From: JAGMXM01 sp964458325
GTDB taxonomy: Bacteria; Verrucomicrobiota; Verrucomicrobiia; Limisphaerales; UBA1319
Assembly: GCA_964458325.1 (NCBI GenBank)
Contig: CAYWIM010000008.1
Location: forward strand, 1-64,000
Length of the DNA: 64,000 nt
Reading direction: 5' to 3'
Both the position numbers and the translations under genes were made by a program. Positions 7,589-17,491 of the stretch are shown here, in pieces. The first letter of the stretch is position 1; each line of letters opens with the position of its first letter. Below the pieces are notes generated by a model. That model ran no database searches. It was not told the origin of the DNA and saw nothing but the letters and a program-made list of their open reading frames with translations.

Positions 7589-8623
7589 ATGAAGATCAAA
7601 CTGGCGGCGGCGGTCTGGAGCATCGGATGGCTGGTATCGGCGGCTTCGAATCCGGTGGATCCGCACATGGGCGACTGGCAGGGGACGCTTCAGATGGCGG
7701 GGGGGCCGGAGCAGGCGGTGGCAGTGCGGTGGATTCCGCTGGGCGAAGGATTATACGAGATCAAGATCTGGCGCGAGTTCGACCGCCGGGCGCCGCTGCT
7801 TCACCATCTGCGCGGGTCGCTGCGGGAGGCCGAGCTGAAGGCTGCGGACGCGATCCCGTTCGAGGCAGCGCGCGTGGTGCGGGCGGTCGAGGACGGGCTG
7901 GTGGTGCCGGCCTCGCTATGGACGGGGCGGCTGCAGGACGGCGAATTGCGGGGGCAGCTGGCGGGGTGCCAGCAAGGCCGGTTCACTCTGGCGCCGGTCC
8001 AGCGGCTGTCGCCCACCTTGGGCCTGAAGCCGCCGGCGGGGGCGGTGATCCTGTTTGACGGCCATGGGTTCGCCGCCTGGCAGCCGCGCGATGCGGCGGC
8101 GGGCAAGGTCAAATGGAAGCCGGTCGAGGAGAGCGCCATGGAGGCGGGAGGGGGAGACATTATCACGCGCGAGAAATTCCGCGATCACCGGCTTCACCTC
8201 GAATTTCGAACCCCCTACATGCCCCATGCCTTCGGCCAGGCCCGAGGCAACAGCGGCGTCTATCTCCAAGGCCGCTACGAGGTCCAGGTCCTCGACAGCT
8301 TCGGGCTCGAGGGCGAGGACAACGATTGCGGCGGCATCTACCAGATCAGCAAGCCGGCGGTGAACATGTGCGCCCCCCCGCTTCAATGGCAGACCTACGA
8401 CATGACCTTTCGGGCGGCCCGGTTCGATGCCCAGGGAAAGAAGACGGCGGCTGCGCGGATCACGGTGGTTCAGAATGGCGTGACCATTCATGACAACATC
8501 GAGCTGCCGAGGGTCACGGGAGGCGCCATCGATGATCAGGAATCCCGGCCGGAAGGACTGCTGCTCCAGGATCACGGCAACCCGGTCCGGTTCCGAAACA
8601 TCTGGATCGAGAAGCTCGACTGA
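7589..8623 (+). CDS. Exported DUF1080 (3-keto-disaccharide hydrolase family) protein
   Basis: A 344-residue protein with a short signal peptide (MKIKLAAAVWSIGWLVSAAS) and a GAGGAA ribosome site at 7578-7583. Residues about 150-344 form the DUF1080 concanavalin-like jelly roll: VILFDGHGFAAW, LEFRTPY, GNSGVYLQGRYEVQVLDS, and the C-terminal LQDHGNPVRFRNIWI signature. Some family members hydrolyse 3-ketoglycosides; many Verrucomicrobia and Planctomycetes carry dozens of copies. Residues about 30-140 form an extra N-terminal beta-rich region (GDWQGTLQ). Enzymatic activity is inferred from the family only. Confidence 0.88.
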   Translation: MKIKLAAAVWSIGWLVSAASNPVDPHMGDWQGTLQMAGGPEQAVAVRWIPLGEGLYEIKIWREFDRRAPLLHHLRGSLREAELKAADAIPFEAARVVRAVEDGLVVPASLWTGRLQDGELRGQLAGCQQGRFTLAPVQRLSPTLGLKPPAGAVILFDGHGFAAWQPRDAAAGKVKWKPVEESAMEAGGGDIITREKFRDHRLHLEFRTPYMPHAFGQARGNSGVYLQGRYEVQVLDSFGLEGEDNDCGGIYQISKPAVNMCAPPLQWQTYDMTFRAARFDAQGKKTAAARITVVQNGVTIHDNIELPRVTGGAIDDQESRPEGLLLQDHGNPVRFRNIWIEKLD

Positions 8624-8677
8624 TGGATGAGCCGGGGCGGGCGGCGGACAGGGTGTGATCCCGCCCGGGGCTTGAGC

Positions 8678-10240
8678 ATGTCGCAGATGCTGAAATCGTC
8701 GGGGGCGATGGGGGCGGCGACCCTGGCGAGCCGGCTCCTGGGTTTGGTGCGCGAGGTAGTGTATGCGCGGTTCATGGGGGACACGTGGGTAGGGAGCGCC
8801 TTTTTCTACGCATTCACCATTCCCAACCTGTTTCGGAGGCTGCTGGGCGAGGGGGTGCTGACGGCGGCCTTCATCCCCGTCTTCAAAGACCGCGAGCAGA
8901 ACGCCGGCGCATCGGCGATGTGGCGGACGGCCAACGCCGTGATGTGCGGCTTGGCGCTGGCGTGCATGGCAGTCGTCGGAGTGGCGCTGCTGGCGATCAC
9001 CCTGGGGCTGCGGCTGGCCTCGCTGGCGGACGAGACGCGGCTCATGCTCGAACTGCTGCGGGTGATGTTCCCCTACCTGCTGTTCGTCTGCGCGACGGCG
9101 GTGATGATGGGGATCCTCAACGCGCGCGGCCATTTCTTCGTGCCGGCGATGGGGGCGTCGGTGCTGAACGTGGTGATGATCGGGTCGGTGCTGTGGCTGG
9201 CGCCGCGGTGGGGGGGCGAGCTGCCGCGCCAGATCTTTGCGCTGGCGGCGGGCGTGCTGGTGGCGGGCTTGCTCCAGGCGCTGTTCCAGCTCCCGGTCCT
9301 GTGGCGCGAGGGGTTCCGGATCGCCTGGGTGAACCCCATCCGGGACGAAGCGGTCCGCGAGGTGGCGCGCAAGATGCTCCCCGGGATTGTGGGGGTGGCG
9401 GCCTTTCAGATCAACGTCGTGCTGACCCAGGGACTGGCTTTCTGGGTGGGGCCGCAGATCGTCGCCTCGTTCAACTATGCCGTGCGGCTGATGGAGCTGC
9501 CGCAGGGGGTGTTCGGGATATCGCTGGCAACGTATCTTCTGCCGACGCTGTCGGGCCTGGCGGCCCGGAAACGCTACACCGAGTTCGGCGCCACGCTCCG
9601 CCAGGGGCTCGGCTACATCGTGTTCATCAACGCCCTGGCATCGGTGCTGCTGCTGGTTCTGGCCACCCCCATCATGCGGCTGCTCTTCGAGCGCGGCCAG
9701 TTCGGTCCGGACGCGACCGGCCGCGCGGCGTTTGCGCTGGCGTGTCTGGCGCCGAGCCTGGTGGCCTACTCGGCGGTGAACATCCTGGCGCGGGCTTTTT
9801 ACGCGCTGGGCGACACGCGGACGCCGATGCAGATCAGCCTGGTCTGCCTGGGACTGAACCTGGTGTTCACGATTCCCCTGGTTCTGACGTTCAAGCAGGG
9901 CGGCTTGGGGCTGGCCAACACGATCAGCTCGATTTTCAACGTCTGGCTGCTGGCCTATGGATTGCGACGGAAGCTGCGGCGCCTGGACTTTGAGCCCCTC
10001 GTCGCCCGGCTCGTGCCTCTGGCTGCCGCCACCGTGTTGGCGGGCCAAGTGGCCTGGATCCTCCTGCAGCTGTGGGAGCGCGGCATCGGCCACGATTTCT
10101 TCCTGGCCAGGCTGGGGGCAGTCTTTGTGCCGATGGGCGCTGCCGCGCTGGTCTATGGCCTGGCGACAATCCTCCTCGGAATCCCCGAGTCGCGCGAAAC
10201 CGCCCAATGGCTTCGGCGCCGGCTGAGCGGGAAGCGGTAG
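8678..10240 (+). CDS. murJ: Lipid II flippase MurJ
   Basis: A 520-residue polytopic membrane protein of the MVF family that moves lipid-linked peptidoglycan precursor across the inner membrane. The N-terminus (MLKSSGAMGAATLASRLLG) and the FxIPNLFRRLLGEG and AFIPVF segments are diagnostic. About 14 hydrophobic helices follow. An in-frame ATG lies 17 codons upstream (8627), but homologues start at MSQMLKSSG, so 8678 was chosen. The 3' neighbour is convergent, with a 98-bp gap lacking a clear terminator. Confidence 0.93.
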   Translation: MSQMLKSSGAMGAATLASRLLGLVREVVYARFMGDTWVGSAFFYAFTIPNLFRRLLGEGVLTAAFIPVFKDREQNAGASAMWRTANAVMCGLALACMAVVGVALLAITLGLRLASLADETRLMLELLRVMFPYLLFVCATAVMMGILNARGHFFVPAMGASVLNVVMIGSVLWLAPRWGGELPRQIFALAAGVLVAGLLQALFQLPVLWREGFRIAWVNPIRDEAVREVARKMLPGIVGVAAFQINVVLTQGLAFWVGPQIVASFNYAVRLMELPQGVFGISLATYLLPTLSGLAARKRYTEFGATLRQGLGYIVFINALASVLLLVLATPIMRLLFERGQFGPDATGRAAFALACLAPSLVAYSAVNILARAFYALGDTRTPMQISLVCLGLNLVFTIPLVLTFKQGGLGLANTISSIFNVWLLAYGLRRKLRRLDFEPLVARLVPLAAATVLAGQVAWILLQLWERGIGHDFFLARLGAVFVPMGAAALVYGLATILLGIPESRETAQWLRRRLSGKR

Positions 10241-10338
10241 CCGCCTCCTTTCCGTGGGGGGCGAGGACCGGTTCGGAGTTCGGGCTTCGAGCCGGCTCCC
10301 GGGGCTTGCGGCCGCGGACCGCGCGAATCCGATCCAAT

Positions 10339-11304
10339 TCAGGCCATCCAGGGGCGATCGCGCTTCTGGAAGACGCGAACCAGGTCGATGGCGAGCTTGG
10401 CGTCCTGGGCCACCTGGAAATCGAACATGCCGACGCAGAGGAAATCGGCCCCATTCTGGAGCGCGAACCGGAAGCCGGACTCGGGGCGAATCGCGCCGGC
10501 GGCGAGCGTCTTGAACGCGATCCATGGCTTGGCGACATCGCGCATCACGGCGGCGGTCCGATCCGGCTCCATGTCCCAGTAGTTGTCGGCGGAATTGTCG
10601 ATGACATCCTCCTGCTGGTCCGGACGGCGGGCGGACCAGTATTGGGAGTGGTGGTGGGTCTTGACGTAGAAATCGGCGCCATACCCGTTCTTCTCGGACT
10701 GGACGATGACATCGATGAGATGGGCGCCGATGCCGCCGGGAACGCCCTGGGACTGGATGTGCTGGACGCACTGGCCCAGGCGGTCGAGCTTGCCTCCGCG
10801 CAGCCAGCGGTCGCCGATCACGCCCTGGACATAGACGGCTGAGGCGCCGAAATCGATCGATTGCTGGAGGTTGGTCTTGAGGTCGTCGTCCTTGGGATGG
10901 CCTTCGGCGATCCATTGGATCTTGCCCCCTCGCTCTTTCCAGTACCGGCCGAAGAGCTTCATGGGCCGCTCGCGCGGGTCGCAGATGATGGTGTTGATGC
11001 CGTGCTGCTCGAGCTGCTCGAGCGTGTCGAGAACCTTCTCGTCGGTATTGTAGCTGCGCATCAGGGAGGCGACGTAACCGAGATCGCGGGCGTGGGCCCA
11101 GCCGCTAATGAGGTTGCCGCCGGAGATCAGGCGGCTGACCTCGAGCTTGCCGATGCGGCCGCGGGGCATCGCGGAGCCCGAGGCGGGCGGCGGGGCGGCG
11201 GCTCCCTCCGCGCCGGCGGCCCGGGCCGCAAGGCCGGCGCCGCCGGCCGCCAACATGGTTTGAGCGAGAAAATCGCGGCGGTTCAACATCGAGTTCGGTT
11301 GCAT
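10339..11304 (-). CDS. Tat-exported TIM-barrel protein of unknown function
   Basis: A 321-residue protein. It has a twin-arginine signal (NRRDFL at residues 8-13, then an Ala-rich hydrophobic stretch). The mature part begins MPRGRIGKLEVSRLISGG, an opening reminiscent of aldo/keto reductases. Segments such as YNTDEKVLDTLEQL, CDPRERP, SIDFGASAVYVQG and a C-terminal FKTLAAGAIRPESG fit a barrel with conserved acidic and His residues (KTHHHSQYW). The family is frequent in Planctomycetes and Verrucomicrobia but has no assigned function known to me. The Tat signal implies export of a folded, perhaps cofactor-bearing, protein. Start may alternatively be at 11289. Divergent from gatB. Confidence 0.75.
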   Translation of the reverse strand: MQPNSMLNRRDFLAQTMLAAGGAGLAARAAGAEGAAAPPPASGSAMPRGRIGKLEVSRLISGGNLISGWAHARDLGYVASLMRSYNTDEKVLDTLEQLEQHGINTIICDPRERPMKLFGRYWKERGGKIQWIAEGHPKDDDLKTNLQQSIDFGASAVYVQGVIGDRWLRGGKLDRLGQCVQHIQSQGVPGGIGAHLIDVIVQSEKNGYGADFYVKTHHHSQYWSARRPDQQEDVIDNSADNYWDMEPDRTAAVMRDVAKPWIAFKTLAAGAIRPESGFRFALQNGADFLCVGMFDFQVAQDAKLAIDLVRVFQKRDRPWMA

Positions 11305-11428
11305 AGCTCGTCGTTCGTTTCGATCCCGCCTGGCGCCGGGCCGGGCCGGGGATCGAGGTCAGAGACATTCAAGCGGAACGCGGATTGGGATGCAATCCGC
11401 TTTTCAGGCGGGCCGGGATGTGGCATGA

Positions 11429-12862
11429 ATGGCGCGTCATATGGAATACGAAGTGGTTATCGGCCTCGAAACCCACGTCCAGCTCCGGACGCGCTCGAAG
11501 ATGTGGTGCGGCTGCGCGAACGAGTTCGGGGCGCCGCCGAACACGAATGTCTGCCCGGTGTGTCTGGGGCTGCCGGGGGTCCTGCCGGTCGCCAACGAGG
11601 AAGCGCTCCGTCTGACCGTGTTGACCGGCTACCTGCTGCATTGCGCCGTGCCCGAGTTCGCCAAATTCGACCGGAAGAACTACTTTTATCCGGACATGCC
11701 GAAGAACTACCAGATCACGCAGTACGACCGCCCATCGACCGCGAACGGCTGGGTCGAGTTCGAGACGGGGAGCGGGCGGGCCCGGGTGCGGATCACGCGC
11801 GCACATCTCGAGGAGGATGTGGGAAAGAGCTTTCACTATGACCGATACAGCGGGGTGGATTTCAACCGGGCGGGGGTGCCGCTGCTCGAGATCGTGACCG
11901 AGCCGGATCTGCGGTCGGCCGAGATGGCCTGCGACTACCTGAACGCCCTGAAGGATATCCTGCGCCATGGCGGCATCAGCGACTGCGACATGGAGAAGGG
12001 CATGGTCCGGTGCGACGTCAACGTGAGCATTCGGCCCGCCGGGGCAGCCGAGCTCGGCCGGAAGGTCGAGATCAAGAACATGAACAGCTTCAGCGGCGTC
12101 CGCAAAGCCCTCGAATACGAATACGCCCGGCAGGTCGAGGTGGTGCGCGGGGGCGGCCCGATCGCCCAGGAAACCCGGCGGTGGGACGACGTGGCCGAGG
12201 TCACGGAGAGCATGCGCACCAAGGAGCAGGCCCACGATTACCGCTATTTCCCGGAGCCGGACCTGATGCCGTTTGCGCCGGCGGAACCGTGGCTGCGCGA
12301 GGTGCAGGCTCGGGTGATCGAGCTGCCGCTGGCCCGGAAGGAGCGGCTGATGCGCCAATACCAGCTCCCGGCCGCGGATGCCGAGACCCTGGCGGGCGAC
12401 CCGCCGCTGGGCGCCTTTTTCGAGGGGATCGCGGCCCGCGCCCCACAGCCCCGGATCCTGGCCAACTGGGTGATCAACAACCTGCGCGCCCGGCTGGCCG
12501 AGACATCAACCCCGATCCAGGAGGTGAAGTTCCCGCCGGCGGCGATGCTCGAGCTGCTCGAGCTGGTCGATTCGGGCAGGATCAGCGGCCGGATCGCGCA
12601 GGAGGTGTTCGCCGAGATGTTCGCCACCGGCGAGGCCCCCGGGCCCATCGTCGCCCGCAAAGGCCTCGTCCAAGTCAGCGACGCCGCCGCGCTCGAGCCG
12701 CTCTGCGACGCCGCCATCGCAGCCCATCCGCGCAGCGCGGCTGATTATCGCGCCGGCAAAACCGCGGCGCTCAATTTCCTCAAGGGCCAGGTCATGAAGC
12801 TCAGCCAGGGCAAAGCCAATCCGAATCTGGTCGGGGAAATGCTGCAGCGAAAACTCCAGTGA
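11429..12862 (+). CDS. gatB: Aspartyl/glutamyl-tRNA amidotransferase subunit B
   Basis: A 477-residue B subunit of the GatCAB amidotransferase, which converts Glu-tRNA(Gln) and/or Asp-tRNA(Asn) to the amide forms. Motifs: VVIGLETHVQL at the N-terminus, the zinc-binding cysteines in WCGCANEF and NVCPVCLG, YFYPDMPKNYQI, RITRAHLEEDVGKS, and a C-terminal YqeY-like tail (YRAGKTAALNFLKGQVM). A second ATG at 11441 is an equally plausible start. gatA and gatC are not in the window. Confidence 0.95.
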   Translation: MARHMEYEVVIGLETHVQLRTRSKMWCGCANEFGAPPNTNVCPVCLGLPGVLPVANEEALRLTVLTGYLLHCAVPEFAKFDRKNYFYPDMPKNYQITQYDRPSTANGWVEFETGSGRARVRITRAHLEEDVGKSFHYDRYSGVDFNRAGVPLLEIVTEPDLRSAEMACDYLNALKDILRHGGISDCDMEKGMVRCDVNVSIRPAGAAELGRKVEIKNMNSFSGVRKALEYEYARQVEVVRGGGPIAQETRRWDDVAEVTESMRTKEQAHDYRYFPEPDLMPFAPAEPWLREVQARVIELPLARKERLMRQYQLPAADAETLAGDPPLGAFFEGIAARAPQPRILANWVINNLRARLAETSTPIQEVKFPPAAMLELLELVDSGRISGRIAQEVFAEMFATGEAPGPIVARKGLVQVSDAAALEPLCDAAIAAHPRSAADYRAGKTAALNFLKGQVMKLSQGKANPNLVGEMLQRKLQ

Positions 12863-12865
12863 CGT

Positions 12866-13849
12866 ATGATGTCCGCACCCGAACTCAACCAGGGGATGGA
12901 TCCCGCCGCCCGCGGGTTCACACGGCATTCCGATCCAGGCGGCCGGGGCAGGGTTGCCGCCCTGCGATGGGCGTGCCTGTGGGCGATAGGATGGATGGGT
13001 CTGATGGCAGGGGCGGGGGAGGTCCGAGGCGATCCCCTGACCCTGCGCGTCATGACCTACAACATCCATCACGCGGAGGGAACCGACGGAAGGATCGATC
13101 TGGAGCGAATCGCCTGCATGATCCGGAAGGCGGGCGCCGACCTGGTGGCGCTGCAGGAGGTCGACCGCGGAGTCGCGCGGACCCAGCGCCGGGATCTGCC
13201 CGCCGAGCTGGCGGCTCTGACCGGCATGACGTGCCTGTTCACCAACAATTTTCATTATCAAGGCGGCGAATACGGCAACGCCATCCTGACCCGGTTCCCG
13301 GTGCTGGAATGGACCAATAGCCATCTCCGAATGGTCCGGCCGGGGGAGCAGCGCGGATTGCTGCAAGCGGTCGTCGATGTCCATGGCAATCCGCTGGTCT
13401 TCTTCGCCACCCACCTCGACAACCGTTCCGATGACGAGGAGCGCCGCCAGAATGTGCAGGAGCTCCGGGCCGCCGCGGCGCAGCACGGCGATCGCCCGAT
13501 CCTGCTCGGAGGCGATTTCAATGCCGTCCCCGATAGCCGGGTGATCGCGGCCATGCGCGAAACGTGGATCGACCTGTGGGAGCTGGCCGGCGAAGGGCCC
13601 GGGTACACCTCTCCTTCCGGGAAACCGCGCCGCCGGATCGATTACCTCTGGATGCTCCGCGGAACGCCTGCCCGGGTGCGCCGGATCGAGGTGCTGGATT
13701 CGCCCGCCTCGGATCACGCCGCCGTCGCAGCCGAGATCGAATGGCCTCAGTGGACGGCGCCCCCGGTAGCCGAGCCGTGCCAGGAGGAGAATCCCGGCCC
13801 TCAACCGCCGGCCCTGACGATCGAGCCTTCCCCGCCGCCGCCGGATTGA
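12866..13849 (+). CDS. Exported endonuclease/exonuclease/phosphatase (EEP) family protein
   Basis: A 327-residue protein. A hydrophobic signal segment (ALRWACLWAIGWMGLMAGAG) follows a long polar N-terminus, so the true start may be downstream of that given. The EEP fold is complete: VMTYNIHHAEG, LVALQEVDRG, FATHLDN, GGDFNAVPDS, IDYLW, and SDHAAV near the C-terminus. Family members cleave phosphodiesters or inositol phosphates in a Mg-dependent way; here an exported phosphatase or nuclease is likely. It starts 3 nt after the gatB stop. The Pro-rich tail (last about 30 residues) is outside the fold. Confidence 0.87.
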   Translation: MMSAPELNQGMDPAARGFTRHSDPGGRGRVAALRWACLWAIGWMGLMAGAGEVRGDPLTLRVMTYNIHHAEGTDGRIDLERIACMIRKAGADLVALQEVDRGVARTQRRDLPAELAALTGMTCLFTNNFHYQGGEYGNAILTRFPVLEWTNSHLRMVRPGEQRGLLQAVVDVHGNPLVFFATHLDNRSDDEERRQNVQELRAAAAQHGDRPILLGGDFNAVPDSRVIAAMRETWIDLWELAGEGPGYTSPSGKPRRRIDYLWMLRGTPARVRRIEVLDSPASDHAAVAAEIEWPQWTAPPVAEPCQEENPGPQPPALTIEPSPPPPD

Positions 13850-13943
13850 TACCGCGCCTTTGCCCGCAGCGCTGCCGCTGTCTGGCGGGCGCCCGATTCG
13901 CTGTAAATAATTCCGGATTGCGTCCGGCGTGGGATGACCCACC

Positions 13944-15362
13944 ATGGATCGTATGGGACCGGACATATCACGGGTGCATTTCGTGGGCGTGGGCGGCACA
14001 GCGATGGCCGCGGTGGCGGTCGCACTTCAGCAGCGGGGCTTCCAGGTCACCGGATCCGATGAAAAGGTGTATCCGCCGATGTCGACCTTCCTGGCCGAAC
14101 ACGGGATCGCGGTGCGGACCGGCTATGCGGAAGAGAACCTCGAGCCCGCCCCCGACCTGGCGGTCATCGGGAACGCGATCTCGCGCGGCAATCCGGAGGC
14201 CGAGGCCATCCTCGAGCGGAAGATGCGCTACTGTTCGCTGCCGGAGCTGCTGCGCGAGTTCTTCCTGCGCGGCCGGCGGTCGCTGGTGGTGACGGGCACG
14301 CACGGCAAGACGACTACCACGGCGCTGCTGGCGTGGATCTTCGAGCGGAGCGGGCGGAATCCGGGCTTCCTGGTGGGCGGCTTGCCGGCCAATTTCGGGG
14401 CCGGCGCCCGGTTCACCGACAGCGAGTGGTTCGTCATCGAAGGGGATGAGTACGACACGGCCTTCTTCGACAAGCGGAGCAAGTTTGTTCATTACCTCCC
14501 CGAGGTCGTGATCGTCAACAACCTCGAGTTCGATCACGCGGACATCTTCGAGAATCTGGCGGCGATCCAGCTCTCGTTCCGCCGGCTGATCAATCTGGTG
14601 CCGCGCAACGGGCTGCTGCTGGCCAACGGGGACGACCCCAACCTCGCCCCCCTGCTCGGGATCCGGCACTGCCCGGTGCGGCGATTCGGCCTGGGACCGG
14701 ACAACGAGGCCCGCGCGGTTCGGATCGAGTGTGCCGGCGACCGGTCCGCATTCGAATACGAGGGGCAGCGGTTCCGAGTGCCGCTGGCGGGCGAGTTCAA
14801 CGTCCGCAACGCTCTGGCGGCGGTGGCCTGCGCCCGGCATTGCGGCCTGAGCGCCGCCGAGATCCAGGCGGCCTTGGATACCTTCCGCGGCGTCAAGCGG
14901 CGGATGGAGATCCGGGGCGAGGCGGGCGGCGTCACCGTGGTCGACGATTTTGGCCATCATCCGACGGCCATTCGCGAGACGATCCGGGCGCTGCGCCTGC
15001 GGTATCCGGGCCGGCGGCTGTGGGCGGTGTTCGAGCCGCGGACCAACACCACCCGGAGGAACGTGTTCCAGCGCGAGCTGGCCGATGCCCTGGCGCTCGC
15101 GGATGCAATCGCGATCGCGGAGGTGGCGCGCCTCGATCAGCTGGATCCCGCGGTGCGGCTGGACCCGGACCGGCTGATGCGCGATCTGCAGGCAGGCGGC
15201 CGGCCGGCCGCTTACCTGCCCTCCGTCGACTCCATCCTCGATCATATCGACAAGCACGCGCAGCCCGGCGATGTCGTGTGCACGTTCAGCAATGGCGGCT
15301 TCGGCGGGATCCACGATCGTCTGCTGGCGCGGCTGCGCGCCCAGGAGCAGCGGCATCCTTGA
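13944..15362 (+). CDS. mpl: UDP-MurNAc:L-alanyl-gamma-D-glutamyl-meso-diaminopimelate ligase
   Basis: A 472-residue Mur ligase that re-attaches recycled murein tripeptide to UDP-MurNAc in the cytoplasm. N-terminal Rossmann segment HFVGVGGTAMA, ATP loop TGTHGKTTTT, and the Mpl-type signature GDEYDTAFFDKRSKF, which separates Mpl from MurC. NNLEFDHADIF and VDDFGHHPTA are also Mpl-like. With murJ and the DigH-like hydrolase nearby, the neighbourhood has a cell-wall synthesis and recycling flavour, although the genes are not one operon. Confidence 0.92.
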   Translation: MDRMGPDISRVHFVGVGGTAMAAVAVALQQRGFQVTGSDEKVYPPMSTFLAEHGIAVRTGYAEENLEPAPDLAVIGNAISRGNPEAEAILERKMRYCSLPELLREFFLRGRRSLVVTGTHGKTTTTALLAWIFERSGRNPGFLVGGLPANFGAGARFTDSEWFVIEGDEYDTAFFDKRSKFVHYLPEVVIVNNLEFDHADIFENLAAIQLSFRRLINLVPRNGLLLANGDDPNLAPLLGIRHCPVRRFGLGPDNEARAVRIECAGDRSAFEYEGQRFRVPLAGEFNVRNALAAVACARHCGLSAAEIQAALDTFRGVKRRMEIRGEAGGVTVVDDFGHHPTAIRETIRALRLRYPGRRLWAVFEPRTNTTRRNVFQRELADALALADAIAIAEVARLDQLDPAVRLDPDRLMRDLQAGGRPAAYLPSVDSILDHIDKHAQPGDVVCTFSNGGFGGIHDRLLARLRAQEQRHP

Positions 15363-15529
15363 AGCGCAGGCGCGGGATCGATCCTGGGCAATGCCCGCTG
15401 CGAAGGAAGATGGAGGGGGAGTCAAAGAACGGGGGGCTGCGGCCGGGCCATGCCATTTGGCCTCGACGACGAATCGGGTGCCCGGTTATGCTCGCGGCGA
15501 TGGAACGAAACGATCTGCGATTATAGGCC

Positions 15530-15925
15530 ATGGCTTCTCGCGCCATGCCACTGCATCATCGCCATGCCGGAGGGGCGGCAGCGGCGAAGCCATCCGGCAA
15601 TCCCTTGTCGCCGTTGCTGCCGGGGTTCCTGCGCGCGCGCGAGTCGGGGGCGACGGTGGCGATCAAGGTCCAGCCTCGGGCCTCGCGCAACGAGATCGGG
15701 CCGCTCGAGGGCGAGGAGTTGCGGATCTGGGTGACGGCCCCGCCGGTCGATTCGGCGGCCAACGACGCGCTGATCCGGCTTCTGGCCGAGAGGCTCGGAT
15801 GTCCGAAGGGCAGCCTCCAGATCCAGCAGGGCCAAGCCTCGCGCCACAAGGTGATCTGCGTGGCCGGATGGACCGTCGATGATGTTTTGCGGCGGCTCTC
15901 GGCCGCGCGCCAACCCGCGCCATGA
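15530..15925 (+). CDS. DUF167/UPF0235 (YggU) family protein
   Basis: A small protein of 131 residues with a non-conserved N-terminal stretch (about 40 residues). The remainder is the YggU fold: VAIKVQPRASRNEI, LRIWVTAPPVDSAANDALIRLL and RHKVICVAG. Function unknown; the fold is widespread and sometimes found beside membrane or cell-division genes. The real start may lie later than given, since the conserved part begins near residue 35. Its stop overlaps the next start (ATGA). Confidence 0.85.
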   Translation: MASRAMPLHHRHAGGAAAAKPSGNPLSPLLPGFLRARESGATVAIKVQPRASRNEIGPLEGEELRIWVTAPPVDSAANDALIRLLAERLGCPKGSLQIQQGQASRHKVICVAGWTVDDVLRRLSAARQPAP

Positions 15926-17454
15926 TCCGCCGCTGCTTCCTCTTCCTCTTGCCGCGATGTCTCGAAGGCGCGTTCGATCGGGCTGGAGGCTTGCTGCTGG
16001 CGGGTCTTGCGGTGGCTGGCAACGCGCACGCGGCGTCCGCCCCGCCGTCGGCTCCGCCGGCGCTGCGCCGGGAGTTCCGGGGTGTATGGGTGGCCTCGGT
16101 ATCCAACATCAATTGGCCATCCAAACCAGGTCTAGCCGCCGCCGACCAGCGGCGGGAGCTGACGGCGCTCCTGGATCGGGCGGCCGCGCTCAAGCTCAAC
16201 GCGGTGATCCTCCAGGTTCGTCCCGGCTGTGACGCGCTCTATGACTCGCCCTACGAGCCGTGGTCCGAATACCTGACGGGCGCGATGGGAAAGGCGCCGG
16301 ATCCGCCTTACGATCCGCTCGAGTACGCGGTCGCTCAGACGCACGCGCGGGGGCTCGAACTGCACGCATGGGTCAATCCGTTCCGAGCTCGCCACTCGTC
16401 GGGCAAATCGGCGGTGTCGAACGATCATGTGAGCCGGACGCATCCGGATTGGGTGGTGGCTTACGGCAACCAGTCCTGGCTGGATCCCGGCCAGCAGGCC
16501 GTGAGGCAGCACTCGATTCGAGTGATCCTCGACATCGTGCGGCGGTACGATATCGATGGCGTTCATCTGGACGATTATTTCTATCCGTATCGGATCCGGG
16601 ATCGTGCGGGCCAGCCGATCGATTTCCCGGACGATCGGAGCTGGCGCGCATTCGAGCTCGGGGGCGGCGGGCTGGATCGGGCCGACTGGCGGCGGAAGAA
16701 CATCAACCAGTTTGTCGAGGATTTATACCAGGCGGTCAAGGCGGCCAAACGATCGGTTAAAGTCGGCCTGAGCCCATTCGGGATCTGGCGGAACCGGGTT
16801 CCGCAAGGAATCGAGGGGCTGGACGCGTTCGAGGAGCTCTATGCCGACTCGAGGTGGTGGATAGCGAACGGATGGGCGGATTATTTTGCCCCCCAGCTGT
16901 ATTGGCCGATTTCGGCGCGACAGCAGAGCTTCCCGGTCCTGCTCGATTGGTGGTCGAAACAGAACTCGCTCGGGCGTCATCTCTGGCCGGGGCTCAACGC
17001 GGCCCGTGTGGGAACCCAATGGCCGGCTGGGGAGATTGTCCAACAGGTGGGGATCATCCGGAAACAACCGGGGGCTACAGGCCATATTTATTGGAACATC
17101 AAGCCTTTAGAGAGACAAAATGGGGCATTATCGACAGCCGTCACGCAGCAGCTGTATTCGGATGCAGCCTTAGTGCCGGCCTCATCCTGGCTGGACAGCC
17201 AGCCTCCGGCGCCGCCTCGATGCCAAATCGAAGATGGATCGGTTCGCTGGTCTCCGGCCGGTTCCGAACCCGTCCGGTGGTGGGTCGTGCAAGCCCTCAG
17301 GGGAAAGACATGGATGACGGAGGTGCTTCCGAGAACCTGCCGATCGTGGTCTCCATCCAAAACGGGGGGGCAGCTGCGGGTCAACCGGATCGCTGTATCG
17401 GCCGTGGATCAGGCGGGGAATTCCTGCCCGCCTGTCGTATTGGCATGGCCATGA
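15922..17454 (+). CDS. Exported glycosyl-hydrolase-like protein (GHL10/DUF187, DigH-like)
   Basis: A 510-residue exported protein. After a signal peptide the GHL10 barrel starts with FRGVWVASVSNINWPSKPG. Further conserved parts: LNAVILQVRPGCDALY, LELHAWVNPFRA, DIDGVHLDDYFYPY (acidic pair), VGLSPFGIWR and the YWP strand. The characterised E. coli member DigH cleaves denuded peptidoglycan glycan strands, so a cell-wall role is plausible. The last about 90 residues form a fibronectin-III-like module (SVRWSPAGSEPVRWWVVQAL). Coupled to the DUF167 gene by a four-base overlap. Confidence 0.85.
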   Translation: MIRRCFLFLLPRCLEGAFDRAGGLLLAGLAVAGNAHAASAPPSAPPALRREFRGVWVASVSNINWPSKPGLAAADQRRELTALLDRAAALKLNAVILQVRPGCDALYDSPYEPWSEYLTGAMGKAPDPPYDPLEYAVAQTHARGLELHAWVNPFRARHSSGKSAVSNDHVSRTHPDWVVAYGNQSWLDPGQQAVRQHSIRVILDIVRRYDIDGVHLDDYFYPYRIRDRAGQPIDFPDDRSWRAFELGGGGLDRADWRRKNINQFVEDLYQAVKAAKRSVKVGLSPFGIWRNRVPQGIEGLDAFEELYADSRWWIANGWADYFAPQLYWPISARQQSFPVLLDWWSKQNSLGRHLWPGLNAARVGTQWPAGEIVQQVGIIRKQPGATGHIYWNIKPLERQNGALSTAVTQQLYSDAALVPASSWLDSQPPAPPRCQIEDGSVRWSPAGSEPVRWWVVQALRGKTWMTEVLPRTCRSWSPSKTGGQLRVNRIAVSAVDQAGNSCPPVVLAWP

Positions 17455-17491
17455 ATGGATACCCTCGATTAACCCGGCTAAAAAAATCTTG

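Noticed and set aside
7916..10915. 999-codon reverse frame across DUF1080, murJ and the Tat protein
   Set aside because: Arg/Gln/His-rich composition without a domain; it overlaps three well-supported genes.
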